A program made the translations under genes and the position numbers. Under the pieces are notes generated by a model. It did not search any database and was not told the DNA's origin. It saw only the letters and a list, made by a program, of their open reading frames with translations. Positions 10,507 to 19,864 of a DNA stretch of 64,000 bases are shown here, in pieces (position 1 is the first letter of the stretch; every line of letters begins with the position of its first letter). This DNA is from Serratia ureilytica (GTDB lineage: Bacteria > Pseudomonadota > Gammaproteobacteria > Enterobacterales > Enterobacteriaceae): assembly GCF_013375155.1 (NCBI RefSeq), contig NZ_JABXOF010000006.1, positions 1 to 64,000 on the forward strand, written 5' to 3'.

Positions 10507-11352
10507 TTAAGCCTGTACGGTTTGCTGGCGCTGTTCGCCCAGCCCTTCGATGCCCAGACGCATCGTCTGGCCCGCCCGCAGATAGACGGGCTGCGGTTTC
10601 TGCCCCATGCCGACGCCCGGCGGCGTACCGGTGGAGATCACATCGCCCGGCTGCAGGCTCATAAAGCGGCTGAGGTAGCTGACGATTTGCGGAATGCGGA
10701 AGATCATGGTGCTGGTGTTGCCGTCCTGATAGCGCTTGCCGTCCACCTCCAGCCACAGGTTCAGGCTGTGCGGATCGGCGATTTCGTCGGCGGTCACCAG
10801 CCAGGGGCCGATCGGCCCGAAGGTGTCGCAGCCTTTGCCCTTGTCCCAGGTGCCGCCGCGCTCAATTTGATATTCGCGTTCGGAGACGTCGTTGATCACG
10901 CAATAACCGGCGACGTGGCGCATCGCCTCCGCTTCGCTGATGTAGCGCCCGCCCAGGCCGATCACCACGCCCAACTCCACTTCCCAATCTGTTTTCTGCG
11001 AGCCGCGCGGGATCTCCACCCGGTCGTAGGGGCCGACCACCGCGCTGGTCCATTTGTTGAACACCACCGGTTCTTCAGGAATGGCCGCGCCGGTTTCCGC
11101 CGCGTGATCGGCGTAGTTCAGGCCGATGCAGATGAACTTGCCGATGCCGCCGACGCAGGCGCCGAGGCGCGGCTGCCCCTCGACCAGCGGCAACGCGGCG
11201 CTGTCCAGCGCGCGCAGTTTGGCGAGCGACGCCGGCGATAACGCGGCGCCGCCCACGTCGGCGATATGCTGCGACAGATCGCGCAGGCGGCCCTGCGCAT
11301 CCAACATGCCGGGGCGCTCTTGCCCGGGTTCCCCATAACGTAAAAGTTTCAT
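10507..11352 (-). CDS. FAH-family 2,4-diketo-3-deoxy-L-fuconate hydrolase
   Basis: The 281-residue protein begins MKLLRYGEPGQERPG and has the fumarylacetoacetate-hydrolase fold motifs: FICIGLNYADHAAETG, WEVELGVVIG, a metal-binding EYQIERGGTWDKGK region and GDVISTGTPPGVGMG. In L-fucose clusters this family cleaves 2,4-diketo-3-deoxy-L-fuconate to pyruvate and L-lactate. GAGAGGAACGC precedes the ATG at 11352. The operon supports the substrate; sequence alone shows only a FAH-type hydrolase. Confidence 0.85.
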   Translation of the reverse strand: MKLLRYGEPGQERPGMLDAQGRLRDLSQHIADVGGAALSPASLAKLRALDSAALPLVEGQPRLGACVGGIGKFICIGLNYADHAAETGAAIPEEPVVFNKWTSAVVGPYDRVEIPRGSQKTDWEVELGVVIGLGGRYISEAEAMRHVAGYCVINDVSEREYQIERGGTWDKGKGCDTFGPIGPWLVTADEIADPHSLNLWLEVDGKRYQDGNTSTMIFRIPQIVSYLSRFMSLQPGDVISTGTPPGVGMGQKPQPVYLRAGQTMRLGIEGLGEQRQQTVQA

Positions 11353-11377
11353 GCGTTCCTCTCTCAAAAATGGCGGC

Positions 11378-12118
11378 TCAGTTGCTCCAGCCGCCGTCGA
11401 TGATCTGCACCGTGCCGGTGGTGTACGAACTGGCGTCGGAGGCCAGATACAGCGCCAACTGGGCAATTTCCTCGGTGGTGCCGATGCGCCCGATCGGCTG
11501 GCGGGCAACGAACGCCTGATACACCTCTTGCTCGCTACGCCCCTGCTCGCGCGCCTGCTCGGCGATGCGCTGACGCAGCGACGGCGATTCCACCGTGCCG
11601 GGGCAAATGGCGTTGCAGCGGATGCCCTGGGTGACGTAATCCGCCGCCACCGAGCGCGTCAGGCCGATCACCGCCGCCTTGCTGGCGCCGTAGGCGAAGC
11701 GGTTCGGCACCCCTTTCACGCTCGAGGCCACCGAGGACATGTTGATGATCGAGCCTTTGCCGCGCGCCAGCATGCCCGGCAGGAAGGCGCGGATCATGCG
11801 GAACATCGCGGTCACGTTGAGATCGAGCGCGAACGCCCACTGCTCCTCGCTGCAATCGAGGATCGATCCGCTGTGCACCACACCGGCGCAGTTGAACAAC
11901 ACGTCGATCGGGCCGATCGCTTCCGCCGCCGCCGCAATGGCGGCCGGATCGGTGACGTTCAGCGCCAGCGCGCGGATCCCGGCGCAGTCCTGCAGGCGCT
12001 CGAGGTTGATGTCGCTGGCGATCACGTCGGCGCCGGCGGCGGCGAACAGCCTGGCGGTGGTGAATCCGATCCCTTGCCCGGCGGCAGTGATCAGTACGCG
12101 TTTCCCGGTTAAATCCAT
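11378..12118 (-). CDS. 2-keto-3-deoxy-L-fuconate dehydrogenase (SDR family)
   Basis: The 246-residue SDR has TAAGQGIG (residues 11-18), NCAG, SSVAS and YGASKAA motifs, and a C-terminal TTGTVQIIDGG. It resembles the BDH2/DHRS6-like group that includes bacterial 2-keto-3-deoxy-L-fuconate dehydrogenases. It would oxidise the dehydratase product before the FAH hydrolase cleaves it. It is the first gene of the leftward operon, and its promoter region faces the gntR gene with two tandem operator-like repeats upstream. Confidence 0.8.
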   Translation of the reverse strand: MDLTGKRVLITAAGQGIGFTTARLFAAAGADVIASDINLERLQDCAGIRALALNVTDPAAIAAAAEAIGPIDVLFNCAGVVHSGSILDCSEEQWAFALDLNVTAMFRMIRAFLPGMLARGKGSIINMSSVASSVKGVPNRFAYGASKAAVIGLTRSVAADYVTQGIRCNAICPGTVESPSLRQRIAEQAREQGRSEQEVYQAFVARQPIGRIGTTEEIAQLALYLASDASSYTTGTVQIIDGGWSN

Positions 12119-12144
12119 CTTGACTCCTCGGCCTAAAGGTCTAA

Positions 12145-12180
12145 TGGTCAGGCCACTAAAGGCGGTTAAAGGTCAGGCCT
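12145..12180. promoter_or_regulatory. tandem GntR operators of the fucose operon
   Basis: TGGTCAGGCCA (12145-12155) and AGGTCAGGCCT (12170-12180) share the core GGTCAGGCC and are each dyad-symmetric about the central base. Their centres are 25 bases apart. A related GGCCTAAAGGTC lies at 12130-12141. FadR-type GntR proteins bind short palindromes of this kind. The sites lie 27-62 bases before the first fucose gene, suiting repression. Confidence 0.7.
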
Positions 12181-12354
12181 CTAACATGACAAAAGACGCT
12201 TTACGCGTTATCGTTGGGGGAAGAAGTTAATAAAAACAGCCTTGAAACTGCATTTCAATTAACCATTTTTTTACACTTGAATAACGATTACTCAAGCGCC
12301 TTGTCGCATAATTGTGCGCCAAATCACTGAACGCCGAATCGTCAAAGGTCAAAA

Positions 12355-13113
12355 ATGCCGATTACCCGACTGGAAAACCCAAGGATTTACAGACAGATAG
12401 CTGACCAGCTCAAACGTCTTATCGAGAACAACGAATTTCCGCCGGGCAGCCGCCTGCCCTCGGAGCGCGATCTTGCCCAGCAGTTGCAGGTCAGCCGCGC
12501 GTCGGTGCGCGAGGCGCTGATCGCGTTGGAAGTGATTGGCCTGGTGGACGTCAAGGTGGGCAACGGGGTGATCGTGCGTTCGCAAACGCCGCCGCCGGCG
12601 TCGCAAGAACCGGTCATGGCCCAGGCCGGCCGCAACCAGTGGGCGGAAATCGACGACGAACTGAATATCGAGCTGGATTTCAACGCCGAGCTGCCGCCGT
12701 TTTCACTGCTGCAAACCCGCCTGTTGATCGAACCGGAGACCGCCGCGCTGGCCGCGCGCCACGCCACCGACGAAGAGCTGGCGGGCATCCGCGCCGCCTA
12801 TGAGCAGAACTGCCGCGATAACCGGGCCGGCTCCGCCACCCACCCCGGCGATAGGCTGTTCCACATCCGCATCGCCCAGGCCAGCGGCAACCCGGCCTAT
12901 GCGTTCATCATCGGGCACCTGCTCGGCCACCGTTACGGCAGCATGTTCCGCGTGCTGCAGCGCCACTATACGCCGGACGACATGCCGCACCGTTCCGAGC
13001 TGGAACACCGGGCGATCCTGGCGGCAATTGAAGCGCGCGACGTGCGCGGCGCCCGCAAGGCGATGAAGGCGCACCTGGACGAAGTGATCGCCATTTTCGC
13101 CCGCGCGCAATAG
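12355..13113 (+). CDS. GntR/FadR-family regulator of the fucose operon
   Basis: The 252-residue protein has an N-terminal GntR winged helix (residues 8-75) with LPSERDLAQQLQVSRASVRE and an all-helical FCD-type effector domain (about 105-245). The FCD metal-site pattern is suggested by E-H residues in FHIRIAQASGN and HRSELEHRAIL. It is divergent from the L-fucose operon across 236 bases containing tandem operators. It is probably a repressor relieved by a pathway intermediate; the effector is not known. Confidence 0.88.
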   Translation: MPITRLENPRIYRQIADQLKRLIENNEFPPGSRLPSERDLAQQLQVSRASVREALIALEVIGLVDVKVGNGVIVRSQTPPPASQEPVMAQAGRNQWAEIDDELNIELDFNAELPPFSLLQTRLLIEPETAALAARHATDEELAGIRAAYEQNCRDNRAGSATHPGDRLFHIRIAQASGNPAYAFIIGHLLGHRYGSMFRVLQRHYTPDDMPHRSELEHRAILAAIEARDVRGARKAMKAHLDEVIAIFARAQ

Positions 13114-13238
13114 GCCGCGGCGGTTAAAAATTTTTATCGCCACCGCTCTTTTTTCTACATGCAGCAGGGGCCTGGGGGCATTACACTGGGCGACGAATAA
13201 CGCCCTTTCCCGCTGCATTGTTAAATGGATAACGACCG

Positions 13239-14381
13239 TTGAAGAACTCTGTCTCCGCTTTATTGCTGGCGCTGGGCCTGTGCGCCGCGCCGCTGGCCGT
13301 GCAGGCCGCGCCCCCGCAGCTGGCTTCGCAAATCGTCGACCAGTATGCCGAACATATTTTCTACAACAGCGGCGCCACCGGCATGGCGCTGGTGGTGATC
13401 GACGGCAATCAAGTGGTTAACCGCAGCTTTGGCGACACCAAGCCCGGCAACAACCTGCGCCCGCGCCCGGATTCGCTGATCCGCATCGCCTCGATCACCA
13501 AGCTGATGACCAGCGAAGTGATGGTGAAAATGGCGGCGGCAGGCCAGGTCAAGCTGACCGACCCGCTGCGCAAATATGCCCCCAAGGGCGCCTATGTGCC
13601 GGCTTACAACGCCGGCCAGCCGATCACCTTATTGAACCTGGCGACCCACACCAGCGCGCTGCCGCGCGAGCAGCCGGGCAAGAAGCCGCCGAAAACGCCG
13701 GTGTTCACCTGGCCGACCAAGGCCCAGCGCTGGCAGTGGCTGGCGCATGCCAACATCACGACGCCGCCGGGCGTGCACGCCGCGTATTCCAACCTGGCGT
13801 ACGATCTGCTGGCCGATGCGCTGTCGCGCGCCGCGGGCAAGCCATACAACGCGCTGCTGAAAGAGAAAATCACCGCGCCGCTCGGCATGGTCGACACCAC
13901 GCTGACGCCGAGCCCTGAACAATGCTCGCGCCTGATGGTGGCGGCGGCCGGCCCAAGCGCCTGTCGCGACACCACCGCCGCGGCCGGCAGCGGCGGCGTC
14001 TACTCCACCCCGCGCGACATGCAGCGCTGGATGCAGCAGTTCCTCTCCTCCAGCGCCAGCGGCCCGCGCAAAGCCACCGCCGCCAGCGAGCAAACCATGT
14101 ACTTCCAGCGCCACGATCTGGTGTCGCTGAAGGGCATGGACGTGCCGGGGCAAGCGGATGCATTGGGATTGGGCTGGGTGTATATGGCGCCGAAGGACGG
14201 GCTGCCGGGCATCATTCAGAAGACCGGCGGCGGCGGCGGATTCATCACCTACATGGCGATGATCCCGGCGAAAAACGTCGGGGTGTTCGTGGTGGTGACC
14301 CGTTCGGAGCTGAGCAAGTTCACCAACATGAGCGATCCGGTCAACCGCCTGGTGAGCGATCTGGCGGCCAACAAGAGTTGA
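13239..14381 (+). CDS. ampH: AmpH, DD-carboxypeptidase/endopeptidase
   Basis: The 380-residue protein closely matches E. coli AmpH as remembered. It has a signal peptide (about residues 1-23, ending AVQAA), the serine motif S85-I-T-K88, a YSN motif in HAAYSNLAYD, and the C-terminal KTGGGGGFITYMAMIP. It acts in the periplasm on peptidoglycan peptides. The only start near the mature protein is a TTG at 13239, since an in-frame TAA lies three codons upstream; the weak start suggests low expression. It ends just before a strong hairpin shared with the convergent hpaC. Confidence 0.95.
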   Translation: MKNSVSALLLALGLCAAPLAVQAAPPQLASQIVDQYAEHIFYNSGATGMALVVIDGNQVVNRSFGDTKPGNNLRPRPDSLIRIASITKLMTSEVMVKMAAAGQVKLTDPLRKYAPKGAYVPAYNAGQPITLLNLATHTSALPREQPGKKPPKTPVFTWPTKAQRWQWLAHANITTPPGVHAAYSNLAYDLLADALSRAAGKPYNALLKEKITAPLGMVDTTLTPSPEQCSRLMVAAAGPSACRDTTAAAGSGGVYSTPRDMQRWMQQFLSSSASGPRKATAASEQTMYFQRHDLVSLKGMDVPGQADALGLGWVYMAPKDGLPGIIQKTGGGGGFITYMAMIPAKNVGVFVVVTRSELSKFTNMSDPVNRLVSDLAANKS

Positions 14382-14386
14382 GATGG

Positions 14387-14410
14387 GGGGGCGCAGCTGG
14401 CTGCGCCCCC
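14387..14410. terminator. bidirectional hairpin between ampH and hpaC
   Basis: GGGGGCGCAG and CTGCGCCCCC form a perfect ten-pair stem with a CTGG loop, six bases after the ampH stop and six before the hpaC stop. It lacks a T tract on either side but is well placed to stop both convergent transcripts. Confidence 0.65.
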
Positions 14411-14415
14411 AGGCG

Positions 14416-14931
14416 TCAGGCCGGCACCGCCATCTGATGGATCACCGAATGGAAGTTGCGCTTGAAGTAGATCAGGCCGTTGCCGGCTTCGCTCAGCGCG
14501 ATCTGCTTGATCTGCACCAGGTACATCTGGTGGGTGCCGATGCTCTGGATCTGCTCGATCTCCCCTTCCAGGCTGGCCAGGGTATTGCGCAGCACCGGCT
14601 GCCCCAGCGCGCCGAGCTGCCACTCTTCCAGCCGGAAACGATCTTCCATGCTGACGCCGGTCATGCCGGCGAAGTGGCGCGCCATCAGTTCCTGCTCGTG
14701 GTTGAGCACGTTGACGCACAGCCTGCGGTTTTCCTGAAACACCGGGTTCATCGCGCTGTTGCGGTTGATGCACACCAGCAGCGTCGGCGGCGTATCGGTC
14801 ACCGAACACACCGCCGTGGCGGTGATGCCGCAGCGCCCCGCCGGGCCGTCGGTGGTGACGATATTCACCGCCGCCGACAGGCTGGCCATGGCGTCGCGAA
14901 AGCGCAGCCGCTGTTCATTTTCCTGAGACAT
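14416..14931 (-). CDS. hpaC: HpaC, flavin reductase of 4-HPA 3-monooxygenase
   Basis: The 171-residue protein belongs to the FMN-binding-split-barrel reductases: FRDAMASLSAAVNIVTT near the N-terminus, a CGITATAVCSV segment and a C-terminal YFKRNFHSVIHQ. It reduces free flavin with NADH and passes it to HpaB. It follows hpaB by 16 bases and ends the hpa gene row. Confidence 0.95.
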   Translation of the reverse strand: MSQENEQRLRFRDAMASLSAAVNIVTTDGPAGRCGITATAVCSVTDTPPTLLVCINRNSAMNPVFQENRRLCVNVLNHEQELMARHFAGMTGVSMEDRFRLEEWQLGALGQPVLRNTLASLEGEIEQIQSIGTHQMYLVQIKQIALSEAGNGLIYFKRNFHSVIHQMAVPA

Positions 14932-14947
14932 ACAACCTCCTCCTGAA

Positions 14948-16510
14948 TTACTTCAGCAGATTATCCAACTGATTAATATCGTCATTGTTCCGCAGGTGCG
15001 GCACCTTCCAGCCGTGCTGATCGTAATCGGCCAGGCACTTGTCGACCATCTGCATCATGCGATCCATGTTGCCGGATCCCTGCGCGTGGCGCAGGCACTG
15101 CAGGCGGATCTCATCCTGGCTGCCGGCGTAGTTGATCTCATACAGCTCGTGGCGCCCGCCGAACTCGCTGCCGATCGCATCCCACATCAGCTTGAGGATC
15201 TTGATGCGTTCGACGTGATCCATGCCGTCCGATCCACGCACGTAGCGCGCCAGGTACTTGTCGATCTCCGGGTTGTTCATGTCGCGCACGCTGGACGGCA
15301 GGTAGATCAGGCCGCTGGTGACGTTCTTCTCGATGATGTGTTTCACCTTGGTGTAGGCCATCGGCGCCATCACGCGGTAGGTCTGCAGCGCGGCGGAATC
15401 CGGCAGGTAGGCGCCGTTTTCCCATTTTGTGGCTTCGGCACACATCGCGTCGCTCAGCGACCAGAACAGGTTGCGCCAGGCCACCACTTCGCCCAGATCG
15501 GCCTGCACGCCGCGGAACTCCAGCACGCCGGTACACGAGAGGCTCTTTTGCAGCAGCGCGGTGATAAAGTCCATCTTCACCGCCAGGCGCACGCAGGCCT
15601 GCAGCGGGAACAGCCGGGCGAAACCGCCCTGGGTGCTCCAGCGGCGGCAGCGATCGAAATCGCGGTAGATCAGCACGTTTTCCCACGGGATCAGCACATG
15701 ATCCATGATCAAGATCGCGTCGTTCTCATCGAAGCGGCTGGTGAGCGGGTAGTCGAACGGCGATCCGGTGGCGCCGGCCACCAGCTCGTAGGAGGCGCGC
15801 GAAATCAGCTTCACCCCTTCGGCGTCCATCGGCGCCACGAACATCAGCGCGAAGTCCGGGTTATCGCCCATCACCTGCGCCGAACCGAAGCCGATGAAGT
15901 TGTAGTGGGTCAACGCCGAGTTGGTGGCCACCACTTTGGCGCCGCTGACGATGATGCCGGCGTCGGTCTCTTTCTCCACCTGAATGTAGACGTCCTTCAC
16001 CTCGTTGACCGGCTTGTGGCGGTCGATCGGCGGGTTGACGATGGCGTGGTTGAAATAGAGCCCGGTTTCCTGAATGCGTTTGTACCAGTGGCGCGCGTTG
16101 TCGGCGAACTGGCCGTAGAACTCCGGATAAGCGCCCAGCGCGCAGCCGAAGGCCGCCTTATAATCCGGCGTGCGCCCCATCCAGCCGTAACTTTGGCGCG
16201 ACCAGTCGGCGATGGCGTCACGCTGCTGGCGCATCTCTTCCGGGCTGCGGGCATAGCGGAAGAACTTGTGGGTGTAACCGCCGTTGCCGGTGTCGGTATT
16301 CCAGCACAGGCGATCCTGGCTGGCCGGATCGTGCAGCGCGTCGTACAGCTGGCCGACCGAGGCCGCCGCATTGCGGAACGCCGGGTGGGTGGTGACGTCT
16401 TTTACGCGTTCGCCGTAAATGTAGATTTCGCGGCTGTCCTGCAAACTTTTCAGGTACTCGGCGCCGGTGAACGGACGCTTGCTGTCGGCACGAAAGTCTT
16501 CTGGTTTCAT
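14948..16510 (-). CDS. hpaB: HpaB, 4-hydroxyphenylacetate 3-monooxygenase oxygenase
   Basis: The start at 16510 (MKPEDFRADSKRPFTG) gives 520 residues, the usual HpaB length. Family motifs include YLKSLQDSREIYIYGERV, an acyl-CoA-dehydrogenase-like core and KLMWDAIGSEFGGRHELYE near the C-terminus. It hydroxylates 4-hydroxyphenylacetate to 3,4-dihydroxyphenylacetate using FADH2 from HpaC. GAGGAAG lies before the start. A 178-base region with a strong hairpin separates it from hpaA and should hold its own promoter, as in E. coli, where HpaA activates it. Confidence 0.96.
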   Translation of the reverse strand: MKPEDFRADSKRPFTGAEYLKSLQDSREIYIYGERVKDVTTHPAFRNAAASVGQLYDALHDPASQDRLCWNTDTGNGGYTHKFFRYARSPEEMRQQRDAIADWSRQSYGWMGRTPDYKAAFGCALGAYPEFYGQFADNARHWYKRIQETGLYFNHAIVNPPIDRHKPVNEVKDVYIQVEKETDAGIIVSGAKVVATNSALTHYNFIGFGSAQVMGDNPDFALMFVAPMDAEGVKLISRASYELVAGATGSPFDYPLTSRFDENDAILIMDHVLIPWENVLIYRDFDRCRRWSTQGGFARLFPLQACVRLAVKMDFITALLQKSLSCTGVLEFRGVQADLGEVVAWRNLFWSLSDAMCAEATKWENGAYLPDSAALQTYRVMAPMAYTKVKHIIEKNVTSGLIYLPSSVRDMNNPEIDKYLARYVRGSDGMDHVERIKILKLMWDAIGSEFGGRHELYEINYAGSQDEIRLQCLRHAQGSGNMDRMMQMVDKCLADYDQHGWKVPHLRNNDDINQLDNLLK

Positions 16511-16653
16511 CGGGTCTTCCTCGTCATCGGCATTTTTCAGGCCGTGGAGCCGGCCATTTGTTAAAATAATGTTTTCTTTTGGTTGCTTAATTGAAGCTGC
16601 CAAAGCCGGTTTCGAGAAGAGACTTTTGCGGCAATCGCCGGTACTTTTCAGGT

Positions 16654-16679
16654 CAGTTTGCCGCTTTCGCGGCAAACTG
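16654..16679. terminator. strong hairpin between hpaA and hpaB
   Basis: CAGTTTGCCGC and GCGGCAAACTG form a perfect 11-pair stem. On the transcribed (minus) strand the loop is a GAAA tetraloop. It begins ten bases after the hpaA stop but has no T tract. It could partly end the hpaA transcript, protect its 3' end, or tune read-through into hpaBC. Confidence 0.6.
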
Positions 16680-16688
16680 TGATCGCGG

Positions 16689-17585
16689 TTACGAAAGGGC
16701 GTGTTGCGCCGCGCGGTAGGTTGAAGGGGAACAGCCTTCCAGCCGATTGAAAAAACGGGCGAAATAGGCCGGATCCTTGAAGCCGAGGCTGTAGGCGGTT
16801 TCATGCACCGTGCAGGCGCTGAACAGCAGCATGCGCTTGGCCTCGCGCAGCAATCGATCGAAGATCAGCCGCTTGGGCGGCCGGTTGGCGAAGCGCCGAC
16901 ACAGGTCGTTGAGCCGCGATTCGGTCACGCCCAACGCCTGCGCATACTCCGGCACCGGCAGATGCTCGCGGAAACGCTCGTCCACCATCTTGTTGAAGCG
17001 TTGAAACAGCTGCAGTTCGCCGCGCACGCCGCTGTTGGCGCTGTCTTCCAGCGCGGTGTTGCGCAGCAGCAACGTGAACACCGCCTGCGCCAACAGCGCC
17101 AGCGTCTGTTCGCGCCCGGCCAGGTTCTGCGCGAACTCGCGGCGGATCAGCGCCCAATAATGGCTGAGCGCCGTCAGCTCCTGCGGCGCATCGGCCAGCG
17201 ACAGGCAGATGCCCGGCATGTCCAGCGCCAGATTGCTGCCGGGATACAGGCGCTCCAGCAGCGGCCAAATCAGCTCCTGACGCACCGTCAGCACATGGCC
17301 GTCGCTGTCCGGTTCGGTGAAGAACGCATGCGGCACCGACGGCGGCGTGAGGATGAACAGCGGCGCCTGCACCGAATAGTGCTGATCGTCGAGCTGCAGC
17401 TCTATCTTGCCGGTCTCCAGAAAATGCACCTGGAAGAAGCAGTCGTGCCAGTGCACCTGCATGTCGCGGCCGAAGAACGCCGCCAGCCCGGCGAAGGTTT
17501 CGTAGTGCACCTCGTCGGCGGCGTAGCGCGCGTCATACTCTTTGCAAATATCGATGTTGGCGATAAAACCGGTACTTTTCCGCAC
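16689..17585 (-). CDS. hpaA: HpaA, AraC-family activator of hpaBC
   Basis: The 298-residue protein has an N-terminal cupin-like sensor (VHWHDCFFQVHFLETGKIEL near residue 44) and a C-terminal AraC helix pair (VHETAYSLGFKDPAYFARFF). In E. coli the orthologue senses 4-hydroxyphenylacetate and activates hpaBC. It sits between hpaX and hpaB in the same order as in E. coli. The ATG start is preceded by GGAGGT. Confidence 0.93.
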   Translation of the reverse strand: MRKSTGFIANIDICKEYDARYAADEVHYETFAGLAAFFGRDMQVHWHDCFFQVHFLETGKIELQLDDQHYSVQAPLFILTPPSVPHAFFTEPDSDGHVLTVRQELIWPLLERLYPGSNLALDMPGICLSLADAPQELTALSHYWALIRREFAQNLAGREQTLALLAQAVFTLLLRNTALEDSANSGVRGELQLFQRFNKMVDERFREHLPVPEYAQALGVTESRLNDLCRRFANRPPKRLIFDRLLREAKRMLLFSACTVHETAYSLGFKDPAYFARFFNRLEGCSPSTYRAAQHALS

Positions 17586-17619
17586 CTCATTACCTCCTGC
17601 AATCCTGCCTATCTGCGTA

Positions 17620-18990
17620 TCAAGGCGTCGCTCTCGGGCGCGAATCCTTCATCGGGATGCGCCACACCAGCACGGCGCCGACGATCAACAGCGCCGAGAC
17701 GAAATACAGCCCGGAGTTGAAGCTGCCGGTCATGTCCTTGAACCAGCCGATCAACAGCGGGCTGAGCGCCGATCCGATATTGCCGGTGGCGTTGATCACG
17801 GCGATCCCCACCGCCCGCGCTTCCAGGCTGATCGACTGATCCGGCGTGGTCCAGAAGATCGCCATGGCGGTAAAGGAACCGACCGACGCCATCACGATCC
17901 CCAGCAGTTGGATCAGGCTGTGATCGGTGGCGGAAGCCAATAGCCAGCCGGCGGCGGCGAACAGATACGGCAGCGCGGTGTGATGCTTACGCTCCTGCAG
18001 CCTGTCGGATCGTTTGCTCCACCACACCATGCCGGCGATGGTGCAGATCTGCGGGATCGCCGCCAGAATGCCGATCGTCACGTTGCTGCTGCCCTGGTTG
18101 AAGCTCTGCAGGATCTGCGGCGTCCAGATGTTGATCGCGCTCAGGGTGTTGGTCAGACAGAAATAGGCCAGCGTGTACATCAGCACGATCGGCGTGAAGA
18201 TCTCGCGCCACAGGCTGCGCTGCTGCAGCGCGCGGTGGCTGCTCGGCCCGTTGGGTTGCACCAGCTGTAGCTTGTCGGCCTCCATCATCGCCTTCAGGCT
18301 GGCTTTTTCCTCGTCGGTCAGCCACTTGGCCTTGGCCGGGGTGTCGTCGAGGTAGAACCACACCACCACGCCCAGCAGCACCGACGGGATCCCTTCCAGC
18401 AGGAACAGCCACTGCCAGCCCTTCAGGTTCATCACCCCGTCCAGCGCCAGAATATAGCCGGAGACCAGCGAACCGATCGCCATGGTCACCGGCATGGCGA
18501 TCATGAACAAGGCGTTGGCCCGGGCGCGGTAAAACGCCGGGAACCAGTAGGTGAGGTACACCAGAATGCCCGGCAGGAAGCCGGCCTCGGTGATGCCGAC
18601 GATCATGCGCAGCACATACAGGCTGGTCGGCCCGGTGGCGAACATCGTGCAGGTGGAAGCGATGCCCCACAGCACCATGATGGTGGCGATCCAGCGCCGC
18701 GCGCCGACCCGGCTCAGCATCATGTTGCTCGGAATGCCGAAGATCACGTAGGTGGCGTAGAACAGCGTCGCCGCCAGCCCGAACATGGTCGAGCTGAGGC
18801 CGAGATCCTTGCCCATCGTCAGCCCGGCGAAGCCGATGTTGATGCGGTCGAGGAAAGAGAAAACAAACAACACGAACAGGAAAATAATCAGGCGCCGAAA
18901 CAACTTTTTAATCACCGATTGCTCGGCGGCGGTTAACGCTTTATGTTGCTGCGCCGGGTTGGCCGGCGGCAGCGAATCGACGTGGTTCAT
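17620..18990 (-). CDS. hpaX: HpaX, 4-hydroxyphenylacetate permease (MFS)
   Basis: The 456-residue protein is an anion:cation-symporter-family MFS with about 12 helices. It has the loop signature SNMMLSRVGARRW and an N-terminal FSFLDRINIGFAGLTM typical of this family. It imports 4-hydroxyphenylacetate. It starts three bases after the hpaI stop, so the operon continues through it. Confidence 0.92.
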   Translation of the reverse strand: MNHVDSLPPANPAQQHKALTAAEQSVIKKLFRRLIIFLFVLFVFSFLDRINIGFAGLTMGKDLGLSSTMFGLAATLFYATYVIFGIPSNMMLSRVGARRWIATIMVLWGIASTCTMFATGPTSLYVLRMIVGITEAGFLPGILVYLTYWFPAFYRARANALFMIAMPVTMAIGSLVSGYILALDGVMNLKGWQWLFLLEGIPSVLLGVVVWFYLDDTPAKAKWLTDEEKASLKAMMEADKLQLVQPNGPSSHRALQQRSLWREIFTPIVLMYTLAYFCLTNTLSAINIWTPQILQSFNQGSSNVTIGILAAIPQICTIAGMVWWSKRSDRLQERKHHTALPYLFAAAGWLLASATDHSLIQLLGIVMASVGSFTAMAIFWTTPDQSISLEARAVGIAVINATGNIGSALSPLLIGWFKDMTGSFNSGLYFVSALLIVGAVLVWRIPMKDSRPRATP

Positions 18991-18993
18991 GGT

Positions 18994-19788
18994 TCAGTAG
19001 ACTCCCGATGAAGGCGCTTGCGCCCCGCCCTGTTTGAACTCGTTCGCCAGGGCTTCCGCCGCCCGCGCCAGCAGGGTGGTATCCACCCCTACCGCGACGA
19101 ACAGCGCGCCGGCTTCCAGATAGCGCTGCGCCAGCGCCTTGTTGGCCATCAAAATGCCCGGCGCCTTGCCGGCAGCGCGGATGCGCGCAATGGCGTCATC
19201 GATGGTGCGCTGCACCTCCGGATGCTGCGGATTACCGGCGAAGCCCATGTCGGCGCTGAGATCCGCCGGGCCGATAAACACGCCGTCCACCCCTTCCACC
19301 TGCAGGATCGCCTCCAGGTTTTTCACCGCCTCGCGGGTTTCAATCTGCACCAGCACGCACATCTGCTCGTCGGCCTGCTGCAGGTAATCGGGCACTCGGT
19401 TCCAGCGCGAGGCGCGCGCCAGGGCGCTGCCGACGCCGCGCACGCCATGCGGCGGATAGCGCGTGGCGCGCACCGCGTCGCGCGCCTGTTCGGCGTTTTG
19501 AATCATCGGGATCAACAAGGTTTGCGCGCCGACGTCCAGCAGTTGCTTGATGATCACCGCGTCGTTCCACGGCGGCCGCACCACCGGCTGGCTCGGGTAA
19601 GGGGCGACCGCCTGCAGCTGCCCCAGCACCGTCTGCACGTTGTTGGGCGCATGTTCGCCGTCGATCAGCAGCCAGTCGAAACCGGCGCCGGCCAACAGTT
19701 CGGCGCTGTAGCTGCTGCACAGCCCGAGCCACAGCCCGATCTGCGGGCGTTTTTCCTGCAGCGCTCGCTTGAAGTGGTTGGTTAACAT
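18994..19788 (-). CDS. hpaI: HpaI, 4-hydroxy-2-oxoheptanedioate aldolase
   Basis: The 264-residue class II aldolase has the HpcH/HpaI hallmarks: [28 protein letters not shown] with the catalytic His, an [13 protein letters not shown] metal-ligand segment and [16 protein letters not shown]. It splits 4-hydroxy-2-oxoheptanedioate into pyruvate and succinic semialdehyde, the last pathway step. It lies 76 bases after hpaH. Confidence 0.96.
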   Translation of the reverse strand: MLTNHFKRALQEKRPQIGLWLGLCSSYSAELLAGAGFDWLLIDGEHAPNNVQTVLGQLQAVAPYPSQPVVRPPWNDAVIIKQLLDVGAQTLLIPMIQNAEQARDAVRATRYPPHGVRGVGSALARASRWNRVPDYLQQADEQMCVLVQIETREAVKNLEAILQVEGVDGVFIGPADLSADMGFAGNPQHPEVQRTIDDAIARIRAAGKAPGILMANKALAQRYLEAGALFVAVGVDTTLLARAAEALANEFKQGGAQAPSSGVY

Positions 19789-19864
19789 CGCATTCTCCCT
19801 GACAAGCGGGCGCGGCGCGTGGCCCCCGCCCGGTTATTGCGGCTCGGTTCGCCGAGCCTGCTTA

